Positions 34,090-42,186 of a stretch of DNA of 64,000 nucleotides are shown piece after piece. A program made the position numbers and the translations under genes. Position 1 is the first letter of the stretch. Each line of letters opens with the position of its first letter. The DNA lies in the NCBI GenBank assembly GCA_963796155.1, contig CAWCKT010000047.1, forward strand, positions 62,001-126,000. The letters run 5' to 3'. The stretch comes from AP-15 sp963796155 (lineage in GTDB: Bacteria > Pseudomonadota > Alphaproteobacteria > ATCC43930 > CGMCC-115725). Under the pieces are notes generated by a model, which was not told where the DNA came from, did not search any database, and worked only from the letters and a program-made list of their open reading frames with translations.

Positions 34090-34557
34090 GTGACACTGCG
34101 CGTTCTTATAGACAGCAATATCTATGATAAATTCATCGATCCCCCATGCATACTTAATCGCATACTCGAATTAATCCGAATCGGGAAAATAGAGCTGCTC
34201 CAACCTCAAATTATCAGAAGCCAGCTTGCGGAGATGACTGACATTCGAAAACGAGATAAGCTTCTGAGTATTCCCACGCGCGCAGTACCGGGTGACGGGT
34301 TTCTTGCGGGATACTCTGGCGCTGGCGACAGAGTAGGGGCCGGTTCTGGTCGTATAAAGATAGACGATATTCTGACGAAGAAAAAACCCACCCGTGGACA
34401 TATAGAGGACGCGTTAATTGCCACTACAGCGGTCACAGAAGCGGATGCATTTGTTACGGAGGATAAAAGGTTGGGAAATAAAATGAGATCGGCGAAACTG
34501 TCTATCCAACTTTGGACATTTGCAGATTTCGAATCCCATCTGTCGCACCTTACCTAA
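34090..34557 (+). CDS. PIN-domain protein, lone toxin-like
   Basis: A 155-residue protein with the PIN-nuclease layout: RVLIDSNIYDKFI with the first metal-binding Asp (residue 8), a central Glu-bearing helix after LLQPQIIRSQLAEM, and C-terminal HIEDALIATTAVTEADAFVT with the conserved acidic residues and then EDKRLGNK. PIN proteins of this kind are RNases, often VapC-type toxins. No convincing antitoxin gene is adjacent. Codon use and composition are A/T-richer than neighbours, suggesting horizontal transfer. The GTG start is inferred from the position of the first strand. Confidence 0.7.
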   Translation: MTLRVLIDSNIYDKFIDPPCILNRILELIRIGKIELLQPQIIRSQLAEMTDIRKRDKLLSIPTRAVPGDGFLAGYSGAGDRVGAGSGRIKIDDILTKKKPTRGHIEDALIATTAVTEADAFVTEDKRLGNKMRSAKLSIQLWTFADFESHLSHLT

Positions 34558-34572
34558 AAGCAGTCCTCTAAT

Positions 34573-35068
34573 TTATCGCCAGCCGTCGATTGTAGCGACT
34601 ACGCGCCCAGCACCGGGGCCGCGACAGCCCTTCGTCCCGGACGAATCCTTGGAACACACCATTTCACCCTCGCGCCATTCGCCGGGACGTACGGTGAGGG
34701 CCGGGCGCTCGATCCTAAGTACAGTCACCTTGAAATGGGCGACGCAAGGCAGATCGCTCTGGCAATCCGCGCGCAGGGATTCGAGCTGATCGGGTGCAAG
34801 CCCGGAGAGGTCAACGTTCCACGGCAACGTCTGGGGAATTTTCAGGACGCCATGAGTTCCCACTGGACGCGACGACCAGAGCCGCAGCGACCTCGATTTT
34901 GTCGCCGGGGCAGGCATTGACCTGATAGCCGAAGCCTCCCCATACCGGAACAGGACGCCGGTAATCGTCATGCGGAGGAGGACAGGTCTCCTGCGCGCGG
35001 GCAGTTGCCGATAGGGTTAGCGCTCCGGCAAGAGATCCGGCCCTGCGGAGGCGGACCTATAACCGCAT
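34573..35068 (-). pseudogene. Small secreted protein, broken by nonsense codon and frameshift
   Basis: Read on the minus strand from ATG 35068, codon 4 is TAG (35057-35059). The frame then continues as VRLRRAGSLAGALTLSATAR and AQETCPPPHDDYRRPVPVW, a clear signal peptide cleaved at ARA-QE, followed by GGFGYQVNACPGDKIEVAAA. Around 34850 the frame breaks, and the next frame carries on as GTHGVLKIPQTLPWNVDLSG and CQSDLPCVAHFKVTVLRIER to the stop at 34573. The stitched product would be about 160 residues with several cysteines, of unknown family. Two lesions make it a likely pseudogene. Confidence 0.6.
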
Positions 35069-35486
35069 ACCTACGCCTCGCCCGTGTGGTCCTGTCAGTT
35101 ATTAGGAGCCTCACCATGCTAATAACGCAACATCGAGCAAAGCCGCCGAATTCGGCTACCATTTCGCCGCCGACAGGAGATTCGACAGGATCCGTCCCGG
35201 CCATTCGGGGCTTCCCTGCCGGTTCCCTGCCACGCCTTCGATTCTCCCTGGGCGGCGTACCCAAGTCTATGATCGCACGCGGTTTTTCGGCGTGGGGGGA
35301 GCCGCGAACAATTTTTTTCCCTGAGTTTTCCCTGTCGGCAGGGAAAGCGAGGGGCGACATTTCACGCTCGCGAGTTGGCGTGCCCGGCTCTGCGAACTCG
35401 GCGCCGCCGGCACGCTGCGCCAGAAATGGCTGGCAGAGCGCGGCGCTGCCGGGTAGTCTCGGTGTGGGGAAAGTCGGGGGTGTCGA
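35069..35486. repeat. Gene-free interval with TTCCCTG repeats
   Basis: No credible gene is present in 418 bp. TTCCCTG occurs at 35212, 35223, 35317 and 35328, with a related CTCCCTG near 35244, and TGTCGGCAGGGAAAGC follows at about 35333. This matches a degenerate family of intergenic repeats rich in TTCCCTG that I recall from rhizobial-type genomes. Its function is unknown. The same interval carries the promoter region of the small lipoprotein gene. Confidence 0.5.
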
Positions 35487-35727
35487 ATGCGGGGGGTCGC
35501 AGTTTTCGTCCTGCTGGGTCTCGTCGCTTGCGCGGCAGCGAATGGCGTCACACGCTGCCAACGCTTCTTCCGAGCTTCGGCAGTGGCAGACAACCGCCGG
35601 CAAGCCGCCTTCGAAGGCCGAGTTTGCGGCCGTCGTCGCCGCGTGCGAGGACCGCGTGAAGAGTTCCGGCAGCGGCGGGCCGATCGACTGGTGTCTCGCC
35701 GATTTGGGGCTGCGCCGGGTGCAGTGA
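35487..35727 (+). CDS. Small lipoprotein, apparent frameshift near 35540
   Basis: The frame from ATG 35487 gives MRGVAVFVLLGLVACAAA, a signal with lipobox LVAC. After about 18 codons the protein-like sequence continues in the next frame as ASHAANASSELRQWQTTAGK and PPSKAEFAAVVAACEDRVKS, ending CLADLGLRRVQ at 35727. The joined product would be about 79 residues. The C-terminal part has a regular Cys pair (AACEDR...DWCLADLG), suggesting a small disulfide-bonded lipoprotein. One inserted base near 35540 explains the break. Family unknown to me. Confidence 0.55.
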
Positions 35728-35739
35728 ACACTGTGTCGA

Positions 35740-36471
35740 TTACAACAACAGCTCGGGCAGAGAGCGGATAATCCGGTCGGGCTGGGTGGGACAGCCGGGC
35801 GGGAGCCCGGTGGAATAGCCGTCGTACCAGATCGCATAGATGCCGAGCCGCTGCGGTGCGGCAATCTCCCATTCGAGATTGTCGCCGACCATCCAGGTTT
35901 CCTGCGGCTCGACCCCGAGCGCCGCCATCGCATGGGTATAGGCGCGCTCTTCGGGTTTGCCGAAGCCGTGCTCGCCCTCGATCTGGATATGATCGAAACG
36001 CTCTTCGAGGGCGAAGCGGATCACCTTGGCGCGCTGCGGCTCGGCCGCACCATTGGTGACGAGCGCCAGGCGCACACCGAGTTGCTTGAGGCGGTCGAGC
36101 GTCTCGTGCGCGCCGGGAAACATGCGCAGCTCGGCTTCGTGGATCTCGTTGAAGCGATCGGCGATCGCATCGCAAACCTCGCTTGACGGAACCGGTCGGC
36201 CAGCCGCACCCGCCAGTCCCGCGAACGCCCTGGCGACGATGTGGCGCCGCGCCGCGCCGATACGGGGGCGCCAATCTTTGTGCCGGGCCGCATCGGCCCA
36301 CAGGCGTCGCGAATAGGCTTGGATCGCGGCGACGACCTCGTCCGGCGGCTGCGGTGCCAGCTGATCGATGAAAGCGGCAATGACCCGCCGCCACTGGTCC
36401 TGCGCCTGGCCAAAGGCAACAAGGATCGTATCGTCCAGATCGAACAGGATGGCGCGCGGCAGGCTCTTCAT
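35740..36471 (-). CDS. HAD superfamily hydrolase
   Basis: A 243-residue haloacid dehalogenase-type phosphatase. Motif I is ILFDLDDTI (Asp 11 and Asp 13), motif II is LALVTNG, the motif III Lys lies in HGFGKPEERAY and motif IV is MVGDNLEWEIAA. A helical cap domain lies between motifs I and II, as in YjjG/phosphoglycolate-type members. Substrates are small phosphomonoesters; the specific one is not predictable. It is convergent with the small lipoprotein gene. Confidence 0.92.
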   Translation of the reverse strand: MKSLPRAILFDLDDTILVAFGQAQDQWRRVIAAFIDQLAPQPPDEVVAAIQAYSRRLWADAARHKDWRPRIGAARRHIVARAFAGLAGAAGRPVPSSEVCDAIADRFNEIHEAELRMFPGAHETLDRLKQLGVRLALVTNGAAEPQRAKVIRFALEERFDHIQIEGEHGFGKPEERAYTHAMAALGVEPQETWMVGDNLEWEIAAPQRLGIYAIWYDGYSTGLPPGCPTQPDRIIRSLPELLL

Positions 36472-36789
36472 TCGGTCGATCTGGTCTCGGCATGCTCTAT
36501 GTCAATCCGAGCCCACTGCCGCAGGGACTTTTCCTCGCTTATGGCCATGCCGGCAGGCTGGTGAGTACGATTTACATGATCCCGCTGAAGGATCTCGACA
36601 CGCAAAAGGGCTTTGCCGGATCTATTGCCGAATAGGGATAAAGGGGGGGGGAAAAAATGTTGTTGAAATGAGGCCCCGGCCTTCGCCGGTGTGACGAAAT
36701 TTTTGGTCGCAGCATCGGTCCGCCATCGACCAACGAATCGTATGAATGGGTCTGAACACTAGCGCCCAGAGTATGGCGCCCCGGGGTGG
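36472..36789. other. Gene-free interval with G9-A6 homopolymer
   Basis: I see no gene in 318 bp. Notable features are a run of nine G (36643-36651) directly followed by six A, and a small hairpin CCGGC-CTTC-GCCGG at about 36676-36689 of the common alphaproteobacterial palindrome type. The G-run is unusual for the window and is a likely site of sequencing or replication slippage. Confidence 0.45.
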
Positions 36790-36903
36790 TTAGCTGTTTG
36801 CCCGCGCGCGCTGGCGGCGATGTTTGGCCTTCAGTTTGGCCTTGCGTTTGTTCGCCCGGATCGCCTTGCTCGCTTTGACCGCTTTGTTCACCTGCATCTC
36901 CAT
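36790..36903 (-). CDS. Putative 37-residue lysine/arginine-rich protein
   Basis: The minus strand carries a 37-codon ORF from ATG 36903 to TAA 36790: MEMQVNKAVKASKAIRANKR followed by KAKLKAKHRRQRARANS. Its composition (about half basic, alanine-rich, no Trp/Cys) is unlike the arginine/proline/serine-rich shadow ORFs of the window, and it could bind nucleic acid or ribosomes. There is no good Shine-Dalgarno sequence, and I know no named family. It lies 38 bases downstream of the acetamidase gene on the same strand. Confidence 0.4.
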   Translation of the reverse strand: MEMQVNKAVKASKAIRANKRKAKLKAKHRRQRARANS

Positions 36904-36941
36904 CTGGATGGGATCGAGTCATTCTCGTGTGGACGCCATCC

Positions 36942-38052
36942 TCAATCGCCGTCGAAGATCGCCTCCGGCAACAACGCCGAGACGACATAGTTCGGCACGT
37001 CGACGACGTTGGAGATGCGCAGATCGACCGCGACCGAGCAGATCACATAGGCCTGCTCGCGGCTGAAGCCGCGCTCCCCTAACAATTCCATCATGTTGAG
37101 GACGGCGTTGCGGCAGGCCAGCGTCAGGTTCTCGGCCTCGATCTCGCCCTGCTCGTTGATCGGCATGCCCATGACGCCGAGGAAGCGCTCGGGTGCGGCG
37201 TAGCGCGGATCAATGAAATAGCTGGTCCGCGAAAACACCGGGGCACTGAATTTGCGCCGGTTGGCGAGGCCCTTGTGCACCTTGAACCGCACGACCGCCG
37301 TCGCACCCATCTCGACGGCGGTCACGCAGACTTCGCCGTCGCCTTGCGCAAAGTGGCCGTCGCCGGTCGAGAACAGACCGCCCTCCTTGAAGACCGGAAG
37401 GAAGAGCTTCGCGCCTTTGGTCAGCTGCTTGACGTCGAAATTGCCGCCATTCTCGCGCGGCGGAAGGGTGCGCAGGCCGGCAAGGCCGCAGGGCCCCGTC
37501 GGCACCGCGCCGGCAGGATCGGGCGGAAAGGCCAAGCCCGCCCTTGTCGATGACGCGCTGCTCACGCGCCGTCCATTCCGCGAGTTTCTCGGCCGAGGGC
37601 GCCACCCCCGAGACCCCCATGAACGGGGCGCCTGGAATTCGCACGCCGGGGATCTCGGCCGAACTGGCCCAGCCGTCGCGGATCCGCCAATGCGCCAGGA
37701 ACGGCTCGGTCATCACGTCGCGCAGAAAGCCCAGCCCCGGCATGATCGCGCTGAACGCCACGGGCTGAGCAATGATATCGGTGAACTCGATCTCGAGGAT
37801 ATCGCCGGGTGCGGCACCCTTGACAAAGACCGGCCCGGTCAGCGGATGCACCGCACCGACATCGAGCGAGGGAAAATCGGCGACCGTCGTCCCCGGCTTG
37901 AGCTGACCGTCGAGCGCGTCGCGCGTTTCCAGCGCCACCTCTTCGCCCTCGCCGATCTCGATGACTGGTGCGATGTCCGGATGATACCGGTTGTGGCCGC
38001 AATGCGGCTCTTCGCCGAGCCGCTTTTGCCGATCGATGCGGATCGATTGCAT
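36942..38052 (-). CDS. Acetamidase/formamidase (apparent frameshift near 37538)
   Basis: FmdA-type amidase that releases ammonia from formamide or acetamide. The N-terminal part from ATG 38052 reads HCGHNRYHPDIAPVIEIGEG, VHPLTGPVFVKGAAPGDILE and GVRIPGAPFMG. The frame breaks after IDKGG near 37538 and resumes in the next frame as LAFPPDP...GLRTLPPRENGGNFDVKQL and GLFSTGDGHFAQGDGEVCVT, the family core. The end is at 36942. One inserted base accounts for it; the rest, about 368 residues, is intact. An alcohol dehydrogenase gene lies directly upstream with a 10-base gap, suggesting co-transcription. Confidence 0.85.
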
Positions 38053-38062
38053 GACGGACCCC

Positions 38063-39160
38063 TTAGTCGAAGGTCAGGACGGTGCGGGCGACTTCGCCGG
38101 CCTTCATTGCGCGGAAGGCCTCGTTGATGTCGCCGAGCCGGCCGCGCTTGGTGACCATCTCGTCGAGCTTGAGCCGGCCCTGGCGGTAGAATTCGAGATA
38201 GGTCGGGATGTCGTAGCGGAAGCGGTTCGAGCCCATCCGCGAGGTCTGCACCCGGCATTCCGGGCGGATCGCCATCCACGGGAACTCGATCATCGCGTCC
38301 GGCGGCAGCACCCCGACGATCGTCGCCGTGCCGCGGATCGCCAGGCTCTCGATCGCCTGGCGCACGAGCTTGGCATTGCCGACCGCCTCGAAGGCGTGGT
38401 CGACGCCGGCGCCGCCGGTCAGCGCACGCACCGCCTTGACCGGGTCGTCTTCGGCGCTGTTGACGAAATGCGTCGCACCGGCGCGCTCCGCCATCTCGCG
38501 CTTTGACTCGAAGTAATCGACGCCGATGATCTGCCGAGCGCCGCCGATGCGCGCACCCTGGATGATCGACAGCCCGACCCCGCCGCAGCCAAAGACGGCG
38601 ACGGTCTGCCCGGCCTCGAGCCCCGAAGTGCGCAGCGCCGCGCCGACGCCGGTCAGCACCCCGCAGCCGACGAGTGCGGCCCGGTCGAGCGGCAGTTCGG
38701 GATCGATCTTTACGAGCGAATTCTCGTGCAGCAGCATCTTCTCGGCATAGCTCGAAATGCCGATGAACTGGCGCAAGGGCTGGCCCTTTTGCGACAGCCG
38801 TGGAGTCGCCCCATCGGGCCGGGTGACGAGGCCGCCGGTGCACAAATTCGGGTGGCCCGCGAGGCATTGCGGGCAACTGCCGCAAAAACCCGAGAGGCAG
38901 GCGACAATGTGATCGCCCGGCTTGACCGCGCTCACCTCGGCGCCGACCGCTTCGACGACCCCCGCACCCTCGTGGCCGAGCACGATCGGCCGGTCGAGCG
39001 GGAACCGCCCCTGCCCGTCGACGACGTGAAGATCGCTGTGGCACACCCCGGTCGCGGCGGTGCGGACCAGCACCTCGCGGCCCCACGGCTTGTCGATCTC
39101 GACCGCTTCGATCGTCAGCGGCTCGTGCACCTTGCGAAAGACCGCGGCGTTGATCTCCAT
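38063..39160 (-). CDS. Zn-dependent alcohol dehydrogenase (MDR superfamily)
   Basis: A 365-residue medium-chain dehydrogenase. The catalytic zinc site is GVCHSDLHVVDGQ with GHEGAGVVE. The structural zinc site is CGSCPQCLAGHPNLC. The NAD-binding loop is VAVFGCGGVGLSIIQGAR. The length and the GISSYAEKMLLHENSLVKI insert resemble class III/mycothiol- or glutathione-type enzymes and related long-chain ADHs. ATG 39160 follows GAGAG; earlier in-frame residues are not conserved. It is probably in an operon with the acetamidase gene downstream. Substrate unknown. Confidence 0.93.
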   Translation of the reverse strand: MEINAAVFRKVHEPLTIEAVEIDKPWGREVLVRTAATGVCHSDLHVVDGQGRFPLDRPIVLGHEGAGVVEAVGAEVSAVKPGDHIVACLSGFCGSCPQCLAGHPNLCTGGLVTRPDGATPRLSQKGQPLRQFIGISSYAEKMLLHENSLVKIDPELPLDRAALVGCGVLTGVGAALRTSGLEAGQTVAVFGCGGVGLSIIQGARIGGARQIIGVDYFESKREMAERAGATHFVNSAEDDPVKAVRALTGGAGVDHAFEAVGNAKLVRQAIESLAIRGTATIVGVLPPDAMIEFPWMAIRPECRVQTSRMGSNRFRYDIPTYLEFYRQGRLKLDEMVTKRGRLGDINEAFRAMKAGEVARTVLTFD

Positions 39161-39453
39161 CTCTCGGCCCCCGACGCAATCGGTAAACTTGCGGAGCTTA
39201 GCTCGACCAGGCGAGCCCGAGAAGATGCCTGAGCCTCTGGGTGAAGACTGAAAACTGTCCGCCAACAGACGGTGGTATAGTGTCTGGATTGAGCGATCGC
39301 GGAGGATTAGATTGATGCAGACAAGGGTCCATCTGATGCTTAGCGCAGTTGGGAATAAAAGCTTTAGATGATTATATGGGAGAGGACGCGGAGTTTAGGA
39401 CTCGGTTTTGAAATGGCGCATGGCACCTGAGAAAAAAATAATAGAAGAAGAAG

Positions 39454-40596
39454 GTGCCGTTGTGTGAGGACGAAGAGGCCTTGCTGGTGGCGGCGGGAAT
39501 AGGCTTTTCCGGGATGGCGCTGTGGGATCAGAGCCGAGCGCTGCCGTACCGGAACAGCGACGGCCGCACCTTTCCGAGTACGCGCGAGGTAGAAGAACGG
39601 CGCTGTTTTTCACCAACGACCGAGGCGTATATGTCATTGATCCGAATGCGGGCTCGGCCGACAAGATGAGGGAAGCCGACGCGCCGGACGGGCGGGCAGC
39701 AGCGCTAGACCTCTACCATCGCCATCGTCTTACCCTGCAGCAGCGTCGGCTAGACATTCCGCGACGCGTGCCACCTCTGTGCGGGCACAATTTGTGGGCG
39801 TCGAACATGCCCGGGTCGACGCTGTTCATGCCGATCTGCGATGTGAGTTTTTCGCTGATCGGGCTAATTGCGCAATTTGTCGATGCCCGGCTCGAACGCT
39901 TCGCCGCTACGAACGGGCGCGGCGTCAACATCGTCGACGATCGGTTCGGCTTTCGGCTAGCCGGCACCGAGGCTTGGGTAAAGAGCGGATTTCTGGCTCA
40001 ACAGGACGCCTTGGCGTTGTCTCACCTCGAGCGTCAGGCTTGCTATTTCATGTTCAGCGAGCCGGCAGCGATTTGCCAAAACATGTTTCTCGTAACCGAA
40101 GCGATGGGTCTCGGCGGCTGGATGCATTGCGGGATCCTGTCGCAAGAAATCCTCGAAGCGCTCGGCTTTGCGATCATCGAGCCGGAGGGAGCACCGGGGC
40201 TGCCGAACCCGGTGGGCCTCAATCGGGTCTTTCAAGCCTACTGCCCGCCCTATTGCGAGAGCATGGATGCGGCCGTCGACGCGGTGCTCGGTCCGCTGTT
40301 GCGAGCGGGATCGGCGTCGGATGCCGCCGATGGACGTCCGGTGCCATACCGGATTTCCGATGACGAACATCGCGACGGCGCGGTTGCGGTCAGCGAAGAG
40401 GGTATCGCCTGCACAAAAGCGGTGTGCAATTACATCCATCGCACCTACGGCCGCTTTCCGGGCACGGTCGATGCGATGCATTTGATGTGGATGATGCAGG
40501 TGCACCACCTGGATACCGATTATTACGACCGCTTCTTCCGCCCGGGGGGCCTATGGGCCCGCCGATGCCGCCCACATGACGACATGGCATCGATAG
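39454..40596 (+). pseudogene. Unrecognised protein, broken (frameshifts near 39590 and 40545)
   Basis: A protein-like reading spans three frame segments. GTG 39454 gives LCEDEEALLVAAGIGFSGMA and LWDQ...DGRTFPSTR. The neighbouring frame, from about 39595, gives RRTALFFTNDRGVYVIDPN through the Cys- and His-containing FSEPAAICQNMFLVTEAMGL and GGWMHCGILSQEILEALGFA to YYDRFFRPGG. A third frame then supplies YGPADAAHMTTWHR and TAG at 40594. The NMFLVTEAMGLGG helix reminds me of nitroreductase-fold proteins, but I cannot assign the family. The true start seems lost, since stops precede the GTG in frame. The neighbouring GNAT gene is also broken. Confidence 0.55.
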
Positions 40597-40620
40597 CGAC
40601 CGGCGGGCCGCTTCGGTCTC

Positions 40621-41097
40621 GCCACATCAGAAGTGCCGATCGATCTGATTTGGCGGTGGTTCAATGGATCAGCGCTGACGCGTGCATTGCCGCGTACGTG
40701 CCTGTGCTGGGTTACATCCACGCGGCCCGCCGAGGAGGATTACGGCCCGTTGATCGAGCGCGGTGAGGTGATGGTATCTTGGCGTGCGACGACATTGATG
40801 TCGGTGTTGCCGTGTTGGAGGAGACATCCCGATCACCTACTCGTCTACACCATTGCGTTGCGGCTAAGCGAACAAGGGCAAGGCCACGGCAGAGCGCTGC
40901 TCGACTTCGCCGACTAGCGTGCCGCCGCGCTCGGTCTCGCCGAAATTCGGCTTTATACGAACGTGCGCATGGCGAAGAACATCGCGCTTTACCGGCGGCA
41001 TGGCTATGTCGAAGCAGGCACGCGACTGCATCCGAGCCGGACGAGTACAGTTCTAGTCGATATGGTGCGTTCCGCGATGCCGCTGAGCCTCGGCTGA
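40621..41097 (+). pseudogene. GNAT acetyltransferase, heavily broken
   Basis: Stitching frames gives a GNAT acetyltransferase of about 155 residues: IRSADRSDLAVVQW with AYVPVLGY, then RPAEEDYGPLIERGEVMVS, CDDIDVGVAVLEET, PDHLLVYTIALRLSEQGQGH (acetyl-CoA binding) and GLAEIRLYTNVRMAKNIALY. There are three frame changes (about 40730, 40780, 40815) and an in-frame TAG at 40915, where Trp or Gln would be expected. Four lesions of mixed type in under 500 bp indicate real decay, not isolated sequencing error. Confidence 0.75.
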
Positions 41098-41340
41098 CTT
41101 GTCTTCAGCCGAGCCCTTTCGAGGCGAACTGACCGCTGTCGACGCCTTCCCGCCGTTAAACGGGCTATCGGCCCTTATATTCTTTGTTTGTCACAGAAAC
41201 TATCAAACTCGCAGCAGCAGAGGACATGAGCGTTTTATTAAAACTCGAGAACCAGCCTGGATACTTTCGACGGCCATAGGTGAGTGGGACAAGATTGGCT
41301 TCTCAAAAACTGAACATGCACTTCAACTGTGAAAGATTGC

Positions 41341-41871
41341 CTACGGAGTTCCTGCTGCCCGGTGATGCACCCAGTGTTCATAAGTGGAACCACGCAACTC
41401 GAATGTGCGCTCGTAAACTGCACCGAGTTGTTCCGCTACGTGTTTCGACGCATGATTGTCGGGCCGGATGAAGCTCGCGGCCCGAGGCAGGGGAAAGTGC
41501 TCGAACAGCCAGTCGCGTGCCGCCCTCGCCGCTTCGGTCGCAAAACCCTGTCGCCAGAAGGGCCGGTCGAGCGAATAGGAGATCTCCGGTTCCGGCCAAT
41601 CGAGCGGCTGGAAGACGCCGACACTTCCAACAAATGCGCCGCCGTCGATTTTTTCGCAGGCCCACATGCCGTAGCCGCGCAACGCCCACCCTCCGAGAGA
41701 TGTGGCCATCGTCCGCCAAACTTCGGCTCGCTTAGAGGTGCGGCCCATGACCAGATAGCGCATCACCTCCGGGTTCGCCTGCATCGCCGCATAGGCATCG
41801 AGGTCGCTGGCTCGAAACGCGCGTAGCCGAAGCCGATCCGTCGTGACCGTCGGAATCTCGAAGATTGTCAT
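41341..41871 (-). CDS. RimJ/RimL-type GNAT acetyltransferase
   Basis: A 176-residue acetyltransferase. It has the family opening TDRLRLRAFRASDLDAYAAM, then FVGSVGVFQPLDWPEPEISY, the acetyl-CoA loop region RPFWRQGFATEAARAARDWL and the C-terminal RPDNHASKHVAEQLGAVYER. Such enzymes acetylate protein N-termini or small molecules such as antibiotics. It is intact, unlike the GNAT gene 250 bp away on the other strand, and too different to be a recent copy. ATG 41871 is preferred over one five codons upstream. Confidence 0.9.
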   Translation of the reverse strand: MTIFEIPTVTTDRLRLRAFRASDLDAYAAMQANPEVMRYLVMGRTSKRAEVWRTMATSLGGWALRGYGMWACEKIDGGAFVGSVGVFQPLDWPEPEISYSLDRPFWRQGFATEAARAARDWLFEHFPLPRAASFIRPDNHASKHVAEQLGAVYERTFELRGSTYEHWVHHRAAGTP

Positions 41872-41996
41872 AGCCCGAATATACAAGCCTCTGAACGTTC
41901 AAAACGAGTGCCCTATGCCGAAGCCCCCTATGATCGGCGGGTCGGGCGACGACAAGGGCCTGATTGAGACCGAGTTGCTAGAAAAGGGGCGGTCGG

Positions 41997-42025
41997 TTGC
42001 AAGGCTCGGAGCGGATGACTATGAT
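41997..42025 (+). promoter_or_regulatory. Sigma-70-type promoter for tRNA-Pro
   Basis: The -35 TTGCAA (41997-42002) and -10 TATGAT (42020-42025) are separated by exactly 17 bases. Transcription would start near 42032, about 20 bases before the tRNA 5' end at 42052, a typical tRNA leader. Confidence 0.7.
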
Positions 42026-42051
42026 CGTCGCGTCGGCAGAGCCGCCCCGGT

Positions 42052-42128
42052 CGGAGCGTAGCGCAGCCTGGTAGCGCATCAGCATGGGGTGCTGAGGGTC
42101 GTGAGTTCGAATCTCACCGCTCCGACCA
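42052..42128 (+). tRNA. tRNA-Pro (anticodon GGG)
   Basis: A 77-base cloverleaf from CGGAGCG to CGCTCCG plus ACCA. The anticodon stem TCAGC/GCTGA closes the loop ATGGGGT, giving anticodon GGG, which reads CCC and CCU. The T-arm contains GAGTTCGAATCTC. CCA is encoded. A well-formed promoter lies just upstream. Confidence 0.97.
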
Positions 42129-42186
42129 GCCCTCTCTCCCCTTCCCGGCTCGTCGCCGATGAAGCATGGCCGAGGAGGACGAAGGC

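Noticed and set aside
33875..34093. 72-codon ORF as antitoxin for the PIN gene
   Set aside because: Only its position supports it. The sequence has no antitoxin features, and the first part lies in GC-rich DNA with shadow-like composition.
39253..39453. Leader peptide ORF MQTRVHLMLSAVGNKSFR behind GGAGG
   Set aside because: The 18-codon ORF has a decent ribosome-binding site, but nothing downstream (a broken gene) supports attenuation or translation control.
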